NCBI RefSeq assembly: GCF_963677715.1
Contig: NZ_OY782495.1
Coordinates: forward strand, 2,470,001-2,534,000
Length of the DNA stretch: 64,000 nucleotides
Origin: an uncultured Bacteroides sp.
GTDB taxonomy: Bacteria; Bacteroidota; Bacteroidia; Bacteroidales; Bacteroidaceae
Reading direction: 5' to 3'
Positions within the stretch are counted from its first letter, which is position 1. Each line of letters opens with the position of its first letter. Below, piece by piece: positions 34,095 to 44,300 of the stretch. The notes under the pieces are model-generated. The model did not search any database and was not told the DNA's origin. It worked only from the letters and a program-made list of their open reading frames with translations. Both the position numbers and the translations under genes were made by a program.

Positions 34095-34742
34095 ATGAAA
34101 AGGAGATTGAATATACTTTGCGTATTGGTTGTCCTGGTATTGAGCTATTCGGTATTTGAAACACTTTTTGAAATGGGAATGGGCTTTGTGGCCGGTGTGG
34201 AGTTGGTAATGGATGCACATGGAAAGAAAATTGATAGCCCGGCTATGGATATGAAAATGATAGCGTTGATGCCTAAAGATTTAGCTCATTTCTCGGATTC
34301 TGTTTATAATGAACGTACAAATGCTAAAGTTCCCGCTTTGTATAGCCAGTTGCTTGTCAGTGTCAAGACTAAAGCCAATATATGGAATATGCTGGGTACG
34401 GCACTATCGTCATTGCTTGAGTTTGCGACGATAGCAATTTCTATCTTCATTTTTATCAAGCTGATTGTTTCTATTAACAGATCTGATATATTTAATTGGA
34501 AGAATGTGCATCGCCTCAGATGGTTAGGCGGTACATTGACTTTTAGCTTTCTATGCTCGGTGGCATCAATTTATATAAATTATAGTGGCTTGTGTGCCGT
34601 ATTCTCTATTCCGGGATATTCTTTTCACCAGTCGGAGTTTATATCTATTTTAACCTTGGTTCTGGGCATTGTTTCGTTCATCGTAGGAGAGATATTTGCT
34701 ATAGGATTAAAGTTAAAAGAGGAACAGGATCTGACAATTTAG
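34095..34742 (+). CDS. DUF2975 domain membrane protein
   Basis: A 215-residue protein with four predicted membrane segments (about residues 7-24, 110-132, 145-165 and 185-207) and one extracytoplasmic loop of about 80 residues. It matches DUF2975 proteins, which are almost always encoded directly before a small YozG-like HTH regulator, as here. Role unknown; a membrane partner that sequesters or senses for the regulator is an inference from this conserved pairing. ATG 34095 (MKRRLNIL) is chosen over a TTG two codons earlier. Confidence 0.8.
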   Translation: MKRRLNILCVLVVLVLSYSVFETLFEMGMGFVAGVELVMDAHGKKIDSPAMDMKMIALMPKDLAHFSDSVYNERTNAKVPALYSQLLVSVKTKANIWNMLGTALSSLLEFATIAISIFIFIKLIVSINRSDIFNWKNVHRLRWLGGTLTFSFLCSVASIYINYSGLCAVFSIPGYSFHQSEFISILTLVLGIVSFIVGEIFAIGLKLKEEQDLTI

Positions 34743-34760
34743 GAAGAAAAAGGAGATAGT

Positions 34761-34970
34761 ATGTCTATAATAGTAAATCTGGATATAATGATGGCTCGAA
34801 GAAAAATTTCTTTGGGAGAGTTGGCTGAAAAGGTTGATATCACACCTGCTAACCTTTCTATTCTGAAAACGGGAAAGGCAAAAGCGATCCGGTTTTCTAC
34901 GCTGGAGGCCATCTGTAAAGTGCTGGATTGCCAGCCCGGAGACATTCTCGAATTTAAAGATGATGAGTAA
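34761..34970 (+). CDS. Small Cro/C1-type HTH regulator (YozG-like)
   Basis: A 69-residue DNA-binding protein made of a single XRE helix-turn-helix: MARRKISLGELAEKVDITPA, then the recognition helix NLSILKTGKAKAIRFSTLEAIC, and the closing CKVLDCQPGDILEF. It belongs to the group found next to DUF2975 genes. It is likely an autoregulator of the upstream operon. The first ATG (MSIIVNLDIMMARRK) and the inner MMARRK are both possible starts. Confidence 0.9.
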   Translation: MSIIVNLDIMMARRKISLGELAEKVDITPANLSILKTGKAKAIRFSTLEAICKVLDCQPGDILEFKDDE

Positions 34971-35010
34971 TGGAACTTATGAAGTTGAAGGTAAGGGCGT
35001 GATAAAAAAG

Positions 35011-35073
35011 CGCATTGGTATTCAAAGCAAAAGAGAGGATTATTTCCTCTCTTTTGCTTTGAATACCAATGCG
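35011..35073 (-). terminator. 29 bp perfect hairpin enclosing the sufE stop codon
   Basis: Arms 35011-35039 and 35045-35073 are perfectly complementary over 29 bp with a 5 nt loop (TTATT). The right arm encodes the last residues of SufE and the loop contains its TAA stop (35042-35040 on minus). On the minus strand the hairpin is followed by CTTTTTTATC, so it can act as a rho-independent terminator for the sufE transcript. Length and perfection are far beyond the other terminators in the window. Confidence 0.85.
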
Positions 35074-35465
35074 TACATCCGCATTTGCTTTACCATAGAC
35101 AGTAATCCGTTGCTACGGGTTGGAGACAGGTGTTCTTTTAATCCAATCTTGTCTATAAAGTAAAGGTCTGTATTTAATACTTCCTCGGGAGTGTGCCCTG
35201 AAATTACCTTTATAAGTAAAGCAATAAGGCCTTTTACTATAAGTGCATCGCTTTCTGCTTTGAATATAATTTTTCCTTCAACCTCTTCTGCTTGCAGCCA
35301 TACGCGGCTTTGGCAACCTTCGATGAGATTCTGCTCGGTTTTATATTTTTCGTCTAGCGGTTCTTGTTCGTTTCCTAAATCGATGAGTAATTGGTAACGA
35401 TCCATCCAATCGCTAAAGTCACTGAACTCGGCAATGATTTCGTCTTGTAATTCGTTGATAGACAT
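35040..35465 (-). CDS. sufE: SufE family sulfur-acceptor protein
   Basis: A 141-residue protein that takes persulfide sulfur from the SufS cysteine desulfurase for Fe-S cluster assembly. The acceptor is Cys 51 in LIEGCQSRVWL, and the flanking fold (DWMDRYQLLIDLG) is typical; length is normal. Its last codons and stop fall in a 29 bp hairpin. No other suf genes are in the window. It starts 8 bp after the M28 lipoprotein gene ends, so it is probably the distal gene of that unit. Confidence 0.95.
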   Translation of the reverse strand: MSINELQDEIIAEFSDFSDWMDRYQLLIDLGNEQEPLDEKYKTEQNLIEGCQSRVWLQAEEVEGKIIFKAESDALIVKGLIALLIKVISGHTPEEVLNTDLYFIDKIGLKEHLSPTRSNGLLSMVKQMRMYALVFKAKERK

Positions 35466-35473
35466 TCTATATA

Positions 35474-36472
35474 TTATTTTTCGTTGTAAATTACTTCCAG
35501 AACTGTTTGGCCAACAGCTTTTAGCGTTGACCGATCAATGATATTCATATTATCATTCAATGTATGCCAAAATGAGCCGAAACTTGACTCTTCATTGTTT
35601 TCGTCATTCGGAATGATGTCGATGCTGGGAATACGGGCTATGCGGTTTACAAAAACGTGATCATCAGTTACCTGGCCGCCGTCTTCATTAATGAAATACC
35701 TGCCGTAGCCCAGTTCATTGGCCCTCTTCCAAACCTTATTATTAACGCCTGCAGCATGCTGGCTTGAATAAGCTTCTTTGAAGAAAGTAGCATCTTTCCC
35801 TCCGACCATATCGAATAAAATTCCGAAGCGGGCATTGTATCCTTGTACGTGAGGGTTTCTGGCCCAGTACTGAGTGCCCAGACACCAATACTCTTCTTTA
35901 TGCTCTCCTTTATAAAACTCTGGTGCACCATAATCTTCTGCATCAAAAAAGATAATGTCAATGCCCAGTTCCGGTTGCTTTTGGTTAATGAGGCGAGCTA
36001 TTTCTAACAGTAAGCCTACACCGCTGGCGCCGTCGTTTGCCCCGAGAATAGGAGTATGGTGATTCTTTTCGTCGGGATCATTATCTGCCCACGGGCGAGT
36101 ATCCCAGTGTGCGAAAAGGAGAATTCGCTTTTTGTTTTCGGGTTTGAATGATCCGATGATATTTCTGGCTTTCAGTACTTTTCCGTCATAACCAATTAAA
36201 TCGGCATATTGGTTAATCACTTTGGCTCCGAATCCGGCCAGCTTTTCGGCCAGATAGTTTCCACAAGCTACATGCTGGGGCGTATTGGGTACCCGCGGGC
36301 CAAAATCGACCTGGGCTTTGACATATTGATAAGCACTATCGGCATCAAACTCCGGCGCTTTTACTTGTCGCTCGGTCGTCTCTGTTGCTTCGGCCGATTT
36401 ATGATTGGTTCCACAAGACACGGTAGTGAAAATTAGCAAACTCATTAAGGAAAGCATATGATAATTCTTCAT
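35474..36472 (-). CDS. M28 lipoprotein, probable type II glutaminyl cyclase
   Basis: A 332-residue exported lipoprotein: signal segment then lipobox FTTVSC with Cys 20. The M28 zinc site is visible: His 122 in LLFAHWDTRPWADNDP, Asp 147 in GANDGASGVG and the acidic pair in FFDAEDYG (179-180). The sequence WCLGTQYWARNPH and the overall motif set match Bacteroidetes homologues of animal glutaminyl cyclases, such as that of Porphyromonas gingivalis, more than true aminopeptidases. Such enzymes convert N-terminal Gln of exported proteins to pyroglutamate. M28 membership is firm; the cyclase call is an inference. Confidence 0.82.
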   Translation of the reverse strand: MKNYHMLSLMSLLIFTTVSCGTNHKSAEATETTERQVKAPEFDADSAYQYVKAQVDFGPRVPNTPQHVACGNYLAEKLAGFGAKVINQYADLIGYDGKVLKARNIIGSFKPENKKRILLFAHWDTRPWADNDPDEKNHHTPILGANDGASGVGLLLEIARLINQKQPELGIDIIFFDAEDYGAPEFYKGEHKEEYWCLGTQYWARNPHVQGYNARFGILFDMVGGKDATFFKEAYSSQHAAGVNNKVWKRANELGYGRYFINEDGGQVTDDHVFVNRIARIPSIDIIPNDENNEESSFGSFWHTLNDNMNIIDRSTLKAVGQTVLEVIYNEK

Positions 36473-36538
36473 TGGTTCTGTTTTTCTTTTGGCTTCAAAA
36501 TTACGATTTTATTTTTAACTCTTCTCTTTTTCAGGCAT

Positions 36539-37444
36539 TTAGAATTTCAATTCGACTGATTTATGGGTAACAATAAGTTCTACTTTTGTCCCGTTAATCA
36601 GGGGAAGGTTATTGGTGACATGCCCTACAGGAAAGTTGAAGCATATCGGATAGCTGTACTCCTTTACCAAATCGGACAGAGCTTCATAGACGCTTTTGCC
36701 CAAAGAGTTATCTTCATTGTATTCGGTGAACTGTCCGACAATGAGGCCTGATAATTTTTCGAGAACGCCGCCCAACTTTAGGTTATACATCATTCGCTCT
36801 ATGGCATGTGGGCGTTCGCTCACATCTTCTATAAACAGAATAGTGCCCTCGGCCGGAATGTCGAAAGTGGTTCCCCGTAATCCATAGAAGACAGACATGT
36901 TGCCTCCTCTGAGTATTCCGTGCGCATGACCTGTTTGATTTAGCTTGTGTGGCTGGCAGTTGTATTGTGGTAATTCTCCAAACAATATATCTTTTAGCTG
37001 TAGGGAACAGGGATCATTTTCAGGTTCAACACTAAGATGGTGTGCCATGGGTGCATGGAGTGAAGCAAATCCATGAGCTTGAAAGACATTATGTAAAGCG
37101 GTAATATCGCTAAATCCAATCATCCACTTGGGATGTTCTCCGAAGCGTGTAAAATCAAGTTTATCAATTAAATGTATGGCGCCATATCCACCCCGACTAC
37201 ACAAAATGGCTTTGACGTCATCGGCATCCATTGCCGACTGAAAATCTTCAAGCCGCTGCTTTATTGTTCCGGCAAAGCAGCCGGAAGAGTTCCCCGCATA
37301 TTTGCCGAATTGTGGGTTTAATCCCCAAGATTCCAGCTTTTTATATGCACCGGTTAAAAGGTTCTTGTCTATTTTGCTAGAAGGAGACACAATGGCTACT
37401 TTGTCTCCCTTTTGTAAATATGGCGGAGAGATGAGGCTATTCAT
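36539..37444 (-). CDS. LD-carboxypeptidase (S66 family)
   Basis: A 301-residue protein of the LdcA type that removes the terminal D-Ala from murein tetrapeptides during cell-wall recycling. It starts with the family signature GDKVAIVSPSSKID; the nucleophile Ser is in CSRGGYGAIH near residue 108, the Glu in LFIEDVSERPHAIERM near 205, and the His in PVGHVTNNLPL near 275, completing the Ser-His-Glu triad. No signal peptide, consistent with cytoplasmic recycling. Confidence 0.93.
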   Translation of the reverse strand: MNSLISPPYLQKGDKVAIVSPSSKIDKNLLTGAYKKLESWGLNPQFGKYAGNSSGCFAGTIKQRLEDFQSAMDADDVKAILCSRGGYGAIHLIDKLDFTRFGEHPKWMIGFSDITALHNVFQAHGFASLHAPMAHHLSVEPENDPCSLQLKDILFGELPQYNCQPHKLNQTGHAHGILRGGNMSVFYGLRGTTFDIPAEGTILFIEDVSERPHAIERMMYNLKLGGVLEKLSGLIVGQFTEYNEDNSLGKSVYEALSDLVKEYSYPICFNFPVGHVTNNLPLINGTKVELIVTHKSVELKF

Positions 37445-37630
37445 ATGCGTGTAATTTGATAATTGATAGGTGCAAAAGTACGCAAAAAAAAATTATTCTG
37501 TTAATGGATAAGGTTATGTGTAGTGAAACAATGATAATATGTCAAAACGTTACAACGGATTCCTCTTTTTTTATTTTACTTTGGCGTTTTATTCAATGAT
37601 TTTTCTGATATTTGCTAAAAATCAAACTTT

Positions 37631-38551
37631 ATGAAACCTATTGAGAATTTTAGTCAGTTGACAGACCATCTAAAAACACTTGGCCGTAGAAAACGGGTTG
37701 TGGTGGTTTGTGCCAACGATCCCAATACAGAATATGCTATTATTCGTGCTATAGAGGAGGGTTTTGCCGAGTTTCTGTTGATAGGAGATTCTGCCTTTCT
37801 GCAAAGATACCCTGCATTGCAAAAATACACTGAATACATTCGTATAGTGCATATCGAAGACCCTGACGAGGCTGCTATTGAATCTGTTCGTGTTATTCGC
37901 GAAAACGAAGCCGATATTTTGATGAAAGGGATTATCAGTACGGATAATTTGTTACACGCTATTCTTGATAAAGAGCGGGGATTACTTCCCGCCGGGAAAG
38001 TTTTGACTCATTTGGCCGTTATGCAAATCCCTTCTTATCACAAGTTACTCTTTTTCTCTGATGCGGCAGTAATTCCACGACCTACTTTGCAGCAACGAAT
38101 TGAAATGATTTGGTATGCCATACATACATGTCGTAACTTTGGCATTGAACGGCCGCGCATTTCATTGATACATTGTACCGAAAAGGTTAGTGCTAAGTTT
38201 CCTCATTCGCTTGACTATGTTAATATCGTGGAGTTGGCTGAGGCGGGAGAATTCGGTGATGTTATTATTGACGGCCCCTTGGATGTACGCACCTCTTGTG
38301 AGCAGGCAAGTGGTGATATTAAAGGCATCGTTTCACCTATAAACGGACAAGCGGATGTACTCATATTCCCTAATATAGAGTCGGCTAATACTTTTTACAA
38401 ATCGGTTAGTTTGTTTGCTCAGGCGGAAATGGCCGGTATGCTGCAAGGCCCCGTCTGTCCGGTGGTGTTGCCGTCGCGCAGTGATTCCGGTTTGTCTAAA
38501 TATAACAGCCTTGCTATGGCTTGTCTCACTTGTAAAGCAAATAGTAAATGA
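37631..38551 (+). CDS. ptb: Phosphate butyryltransferase
   Basis: A 306-residue acyltransferase that exchanges CoA for phosphate on butyryl- or branched-chain acyl-CoA. It matches the phosphate acetyl/butyryl-transferase fold: VVVVCANDPNTEYAIIRA at the start, ADILMKGIISTDNLLHAIL in the middle, and the C-terminal PVVLPSRSDSGLSKYNSLAMACL. Its TGA stop overlaps the buk ATG (ATGA), so the pair is translationally coupled and makes acyl phosphate and then ATP. Confidence 0.93.
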   Translation: MKPIENFSQLTDHLKTLGRRKRVVVVCANDPNTEYAIIRAIEEGFAEFLLIGDSAFLQRYPALQKYTEYIRIVHIEDPDEAAIESVRVIRENEADILMKGIISTDNLLHAILDKERGLLPAGKVLTHLAVMQIPSYHKLLFFSDAAVIPRPTLQQRIEMIWYAIHTCRNFGIERPRISLIHCTEKVSAKFPHSLDYVNIVELAEAGEFGDVIIDGPLDVRTSCEQASGDIKGIVSPINGQADVLIFPNIESANTFYKSVSLFAQAEMAGMLQGPVCPVVLPSRSDSGLSKYNSLAMACLTCKANSK

Positions 38552-39609
38552 AAATATTAGCGATTAATCCCGGTTCTACCTCTACTAAGATAGCGGTCTA
38601 TGAAGACAAAAGGCCTGTCCTGGTGCGTAATATCAATCACGGTGTGGATGAATTAAATACTTTTTCTCGCATCGTAGATCAATTTGACTTTCGGAGATCA
38701 TTAGTGCTTCGTGAGTTGGAGATGAATGGAATCCCTTTTTCTTTTGATGTTATTATCGGGCGCGGCGGTTTGGTGAAACCTATTGAAAGTGGTGTATATG
38801 AAGTGAATGATACGATGAAGCATGACCTATTGCATGCCGTGCGTGCTCATGCCTGCAACCTCGGAGGGCTCATTGCTTCCGACCTGGCTTCACTGATACC
38901 CGGTTGCCGTTCTTTTATTGCAGACCCTGGTGTGGTGGATGAGTTAGATGATATTGCCCGTATCACAGGTTCTCCTTTATTGCCTCGTATCTCTGTTTTT
39001 CATGCGTTAAATCATAAAGCTGTTGCCCGGCGATATGCCAAAGAACAGGGTAAGAAATATGAAAATCTTAATTTGATTATCGGACACTTGGGAGGAGGCA
39101 TTTCTGTCGCTGCTCATCGTTGCGGGCGGGTGGTGGATGTAAATAATACACTCGACGGTGACGGCCCTTTTTCTCCTGAACGAGCCGGTACTCTGCCGGC
39201 CGGACAGCTAATAGACTTTTGCTTCAATGGGCAACTAACCAGAGAGGAACTAAAAAAACGTATATCGGGGCAAGCCGGTTTGGCTGCACATTTAGGGACT
39301 ACGGATGTTCCTGCGGTTCTCAAAGCAATAGAAAATGGGGATGCTAAGGCTGAATTGATAATGAATGCGATGATTTATAACATAGCGAAGAGTATCGGTG
39401 CGGCGAGTGTTGTTCTTTATGGTAAAGTAGATGCTATTCTGTTAACGGGTGGAATGGCCTATTCCGATTATGTGATTTCTCGAATAAAAGAACGCACTTC
39501 TTTTTTGGCTCCTATATTTGTATATCCCGGTGAAGATGAAATGGAGGCTCTTGCAGCCAGTGCTTTCGGGGCGCTTACAGGAGAACTGATTATTAAGGAA
39601 TATCGGTAG
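38548..39609 (+). CDS. buk: Butyrate kinase
   Basis: A 353-residue ASKHA-fold acyl kinase that converts butyryl-phosphate plus ADP to butyrate plus ATP. It begins ILAINPGSTSTKIAVYED, has the catalytic/acyl-binding SVFHALNHKAVARRYA region and the nucleotide-binding IGHLGGGISVAAH (about residues 173-185) and ILLTGGMAYSD. It overlaps ptb by 4 bp. Together they allow ATP formation from C4 or branched-chain acyl-CoAs, for instance from Val, Leu or Ile breakdown. Confidence 0.95.
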   Translation: MKILAINPGSTSTKIAVYEDKRPVLVRNINHGVDELNTFSRIVDQFDFRRSLVLRELEMNGIPFSFDVIIGRGGLVKPIESGVYEVNDTMKHDLLHAVRAHACNLGGLIASDLASLIPGCRSFIADPGVVDELDDIARITGSPLLPRISVFHALNHKAVARRYAKEQGKKYENLNLIIGHLGGGISVAAHRCGRVVDVNNTLDGDGPFSPERAGTLPAGQLIDFCFNGQLTREELKKRISGQAGLAAHLGTTDVPAVLKAIENGDAKAELIMNAMIYNIAKSIGAASVVLYGKVDAILLTGGMAYSDYVISRIKERTSFLAPIFVYPGEDEMEALAASAFGALTGELIIKEYR

Positions 39610-39680
39610 GGTTATTATTCTTATCAAATGGTTTAAGGTTTTGGTGCGTCACTTTCTTGCTGTTTTTCGTAAAAAGGCAA

Positions 39681-39712
39681 GGGAGTAAAGTCTCCCCCAA
39701 GACTTTACTCCC
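39681..39712. terminator. Terminator between buk and susD
   Basis: A perfect 13 bp stem (GGGAGTAAAGTCT / AGACTTTACTCCC) with a 6 nt loop. The minus-strand side continues TTGCCTTTTTACG, favouring termination of the SusCD transcript; no T run follows on plus. Confidence 0.8.
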
Positions 39713-39766
39713 TCAAACATCTAGCTGTTTTATTTCAGGAAGATGCCAATGTATATTTATGAGTGT

Positions 39767-41380
39767 TTAGAAATTTACACCTTTATCCCACCACAAATCA
39801 GTGGCACAATCATCGTTTCCTCCTAAAGCTTTAACCAATGCGGCATATTGTTCGGGGTTTGCCGTCTTTATTCCGACAGAAAAGTTCAAACGCCGTGGCC
39901 CTTTGGCTGTATCAATTACTTTACTATCATTAACCAGCACAGGGAAAAGTTTCGGATATCCCGTACGTCTTTGTTCTGCCCATCCTTCGCATCCTTCAGG
40001 ATAGCATGCAATCCATTTTTGAGTAATTATTTTGGCTAGCTTTTCTTCATTCGTTGCGTTGGCATTCCATTTGGGTGTCGTTGTGTTTACTGCATCACAA
40101 TTATTCTCAACCTTGAATGCATCAATGTAATTTTTGGGACTTTTGGTGTTTTCTAAATAAGCATCTACATCTTTGGCTGCCCATTGAGTAAATGATGCTC
40201 TTATCCCTTGTTCATAGCAACTTTGCACCGACTCGGCCGACCAGCTTCTCAATGCTGCTTCTGCTCGTAAGAACCATACTTCGGCAGCCGACATAAGCAC
40301 AGGATCGGTTGTTTGTGAAACGGTACTTCTTGAATGGCCGATATAATTCTTATGGTTAAATCCGGTGCCTTGACGAATCCCTTTATAAGTCCCTTTGTAA
40401 ATTATCTGACTTTCTGCATCCGCTCCCGCTGCCTTGTCGAAGTATTTTTCCAGACGGGGATCTTCATAACCGCCCATTACAGATTCCATATTGGCGTTCA
40501 TGTAAACTTCACTCCAACTCTTATTAATTTCGCCGAAAGGATTGCCATAACCCGAGGCGGTAGCTACGGCAACAATGTCGTCATTGGCTTCCAACAATCC
40601 GCCATCATCTGATAATGCTTTTTGAGCTTCGGTTTTAGCTAAGCCTGGGTTGACCATTGCGATGCGTATAGCCAAACGTAACCTTAATGAGTTTGCAAAC
40701 TTAATCCATTCGGCATAAGTCCTTTTTCCGCTAGGCATTAATATGTCGAATTTAGCAAAACTTTCCACTTCGGGATTTGCAGTCATGTTTTCTTTTATTT
40801 TGGCGATGCCGGTATCCAGATCTTTAAAGAAAGCAGTATAAGCTTCTTCCTGCGTGTCGGGCATAGAACCTGTTTTCGATCCGAATTGTGTATAAATAAT
40901 CGGACCGTACAAATCGGATACTCTGTGCATGAGTTCTACCTTTAATATTTCGGTAATGCCATAAAATCCGGCATTTTCTTCCATATTTATTTTTTCTGAT
41001 TTTTGAACTTCAGGCATGATATATCCATAGGTATAGTCCCAAAAGGAGCCATTCCAACCGTCCATCATGTTATACGTGCTGTTATTATGTCCGTCATTAA
41101 AAGGATTGAAGTCGTGCACATATCCCGAGAACATATCGGCTCCCAGATTTTGCATAACCTGGAAAGGCCAGTTTTTTCCACTCCCCCAATCGTAGTTGAA
41201 ATAGATACCTTGCTGAACGATACCTAGTGAAACCCCGTAGTAATTGAAGTCTTCTTTTTTCTTATCATTGTCAAATCCGGCTTCGTTGGTATTATAAGAT
41301 TCGAATGAATCCGTGCATGCTGTGAAGATGAATAATCCGACTAAAAGCGAGCCGATAATATATTGAATATTTTTTTTCAT
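39767..41380 (-). CDS. SusD/RagB-family outer-membrane lipoprotein (SusD-like_2)
   Basis: A 537-residue surface lipoprotein that caps the SusC channel and captures the nutrient. The signal segment MKKNIQYIIGSLLVGLFIFTAC places the lipidated Cys at residue 22. The helical fold with GITEILKVELMHRVSDLYGPIIYTQ (TPR-like) and the C-terminal WIACYPEGCEGWAEQRRTGYPKLFPV matches the SusD-like_2 branch. The in-frame ATG at 41389, 2 bp after the susC stop, adds only three residues. The substrate is unknown, since no glycoside hydrolase or peptidase is encoded beside it. Confidence 0.92.
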   Translation of the reverse strand: MKKNIQYIIGSLLVGLFIFTACTDSFESYNTNEAGFDNDKKKEDFNYYGVSLGIVQQGIYFNYDWGSGKNWPFQVMQNLGADMFSGYVHDFNPFNDGHNNSTYNMMDGWNGSFWDYTYGYIMPEVQKSEKINMEENAGFYGITEILKVELMHRVSDLYGPIIYTQFGSKTGSMPDTQEEAYTAFFKDLDTGIAKIKENMTANPEVESFAKFDILMPSGKRTYAEWIKFANSLRLRLAIRIAMVNPGLAKTEAQKALSDDGGLLEANDDIVAVATASGYGNPFGEINKSWSEVYMNANMESVMGGYEDPRLEKYFDKAAGADAESQIIYKGTYKGIRQGTGFNHKNYIGHSRSTVSQTTDPVLMSAAEVWFLRAEAALRSWSAESVQSCYEQGIRASFTQWAAKDVDAYLENTKSPKNYIDAFKVENNCDAVNTTTPKWNANATNEEKLAKIITQKWIACYPEGCEGWAEQRRTGYPKLFPVLVNDSKVIDTAKGPRRLNFSVGIKTANPEQYAALVKALGGNDDCATDLWWDKGVNF

Positions 41381-41391
41381 GATGATCATTT

Positions 41392-44300
41392 TTAGAATGT
41401 AAGTTTAATATTGAAGCCCATGCTTCTTGTAGTAGGCATACCGAATACATCAATTCCTTGGTTATCATTTCCTGTTGACAGAACGGCATCCGGATCAAAC
41501 GGTGCATCCTTGGAGATGAAAAATAAGTTTCGCCCAATTAATGAGATTTGAACATCTTCCACCAAATTTGTTTTTGCCAGCCATGTTTTGGGGAGTGAAT
41601 AACTGAGTGAAAGTTCGCGTAAGCGGATGTTTGAAGCATCGTACATATAATATTCGGTGCAACCGGCCCGCCCGCTTACAGCGGTATAAAATTTCCTAGG
41701 ATTAATTTGAGTACCTTCTAAATTTACGTAGCCGGCATCTCTGGCTTTTCCGGTGGCAAGGCTGGCGCCTCTTTGGTCAAGTTCCGCTTGAGTTTGTGAT
41801 AGCACGTCACCTCCAAAGCGGCCGTCAAGTAGGAAATATAAAGAGAATCCTTTGTAAGTAAATGTATTACTCCAGCTTAGCATGAAATCCGGACTGCTAT
41901 TGCCTACCTTTATCGTGTTCCCTTCACCAATTACATTCGGTATTTTGTCTCCGTCGCTATCTGTGGTATATACGATGTTCCCTTTATCATCACGTTCAAA
42001 CGCTTTCCCATAGATGTCGCCGAAAGATCCACCTTCTACTAATCGCATGGAATAGGATGAAGAGAAACCCTCGTCGCCATAAACAAACGTTTTCAGATCC
42101 GGATGGAGCTTGATTATCTTGTTGCTGTTTGTGGAGAAGTTGAATTGGGTTTTCCAACGGAAGTTTTTTGTCATAAGAGGAGTTCCGCCCAGAGTAATTT
42201 CAAATCCTTCGTTCTGAATATTACCTGCGTTTACCATGTAGTATTTATATTCAGCTCCGGCAGATGACGGTAAGGTGAATAGTTGATTTTTTGTGTTGGT
42301 TTTGTAGTATGTAAAATCAAAATCCAACCGATAATCAAAGAACTTCCATTCTGTACCCAGCTCGTATGAAGTACTCATTTCGGGCTTAAGATCATCAAAC
42401 GGAGCTTGCGAATATGTTATAATTGCTCCTCCTGCACCAATGATGTCGTTGCTCCCTGCAATTGTGTTACTTATGTATAGCGGGAGGTCATTTCCTACTT
42501 TAGACCAAGAGGCTCTTACTTTGCCGAAAGAAATGTATTTAGGCAGTTTTACGGTATTGTTCAACACCCATGATAAACCGACGGAAGGATAGAAAAAACT
42601 GTTTTGTTTTGTAAAGGCTAATGTTGAGGACCAGTCGTTGCGTGCCGTAAGGTCCAAATACAAGCTTTCTTTCCATCCCAGTTGTGCTGTACCAAAAATT
42701 GATTGAAGAACTCGTTTCTGATTGATTTGTTCGTCAATGTAGGCAGATTGTGTCATCTTTATGTTAGACACGGTAAACACATTCGGATAATATAGGGATG
42801 CTGTTTTAGAGTCCAGTCTTAAGGAATTTACCGTTGTGCTGTTTATGCTGCTACCAATGGCTCCATTTATAGCAAAATCATTCCATTTTTTATTTATCAT
42901 GGCCATAACATCGCCATAATACAATGTTTCCGTATGGTTAAGATCAATATAGCGACCATTTAGACCCGCTATGGCCGGGGCTGTAGATGCATACATCTTT
43001 TGTGCGTATTGATCGTGTGTATAATCGGCTGTTCCTCTGGCCTGAATATTTAGCCAGTCTGTAATTTTGACATTTGCAGTGAGGGAAGCGATGGCACGTG
43101 TCCTTTTATCATTGCTTTTTACCCGGTTCGTAATCCAGTAAGGATTTTGTTCCATATCCTGATAGGATGTATACCAGTTTTGTACATTCATATTTCTGGA
43201 TGCGTCATAGACTTCGAAATTATTTTTATATTCAGCCATGTCTTCTCCCCGGGGGAATCCGTACAAGCCAACGAGTGGATTCATGTAGTAACCACCGGAT
43301 GTTGGACGATTTTTTATCGTCTGGGTCATCAGGGTTGCATTCGCATCGAGCTTCAGATAGTCATTGAAGAAATTTGCGGTTTCGCGGAAATTTAAGTTAT
43401 GTTTCTGCATTTTGTTTTTCTCAATGATTCCTTTCGCTGTTGTGTTTGCATACGAGAAGTATGTTTGTAACTTTTCATTTCCGTTGGTGAGAGAAACAGA
43501 ATTGATTGCAGTCAGTCCGTTCTGGAAAAAGTGGTCAACGTTATTATAGTCTTTCAGTTGCTTTGCTTCTCCCCAACTGTTCTTTGCTTCGGGGTCCATC
43601 GCATAATGATTCTGAAATTCGGGAAGACTTACGGCGTGATCTACTGTCAGGTTTGATGAGAAGGTTACTTTTTGTATCCCTGCTTTTCCTTTTTTTGTAG
43701 TAATCAAAATAACGCCATTAGCTGCTTGGGAGCCATAGAGTGCTGCTGCCGAAGCACCTTTTAGAATGCTCATGCTTTCAATATCATCCGGGTTCAGATT
43801 TGAAATACCATCACCTCCGTCGCGATTGCCGGCATCGGCCGTTCCACCGATAGCGGTTGCTGCCTGCTCATTGCTGCTATTTAGCATTGGTACCCCGTCA
43901 ATAACGTAAAGAGGTTGGTTGTTGCCGTTAATTGAACGGCTTCCGCGGATAGAGACTTTAGCCGATCCGCCTAAACCGGATGAACTTTTGGTGATTTGCA
44001 CTCCGGCCGTTTTACCGGTCAGTGCATTGATTAAATTAGGATCTTTGGCACGAACAAGTTCGTCTCCGCTTACCTGTTGTGTAGAATAAGTCAAAGAAGC
44101 CTCTTTTCTTTTGATGCCCATAGCCGTAACGACTACATTGTCAAGAACCAATGATTCCTCTTCTAGTTTTATATTTACATTTGTTCTTCCGTTTGTTGTA
44201 ATGTTTTGTGTCTTATACCCTATGTAAGATACTATTATTGTTGCTGCATTGTCAATCTCTAATGCAAATTTGCCTTCAATATCGGTAATAGTACCGTTTG

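Noticed and set aside
34960..35163. A 67-codon plus-strand frame overlapping the HTH gene and sufE
   Set aside because: It overlaps the end of the HTH gene, reads antisense through sufE and through both arms of the 29 bp hairpin; no family resemblance.
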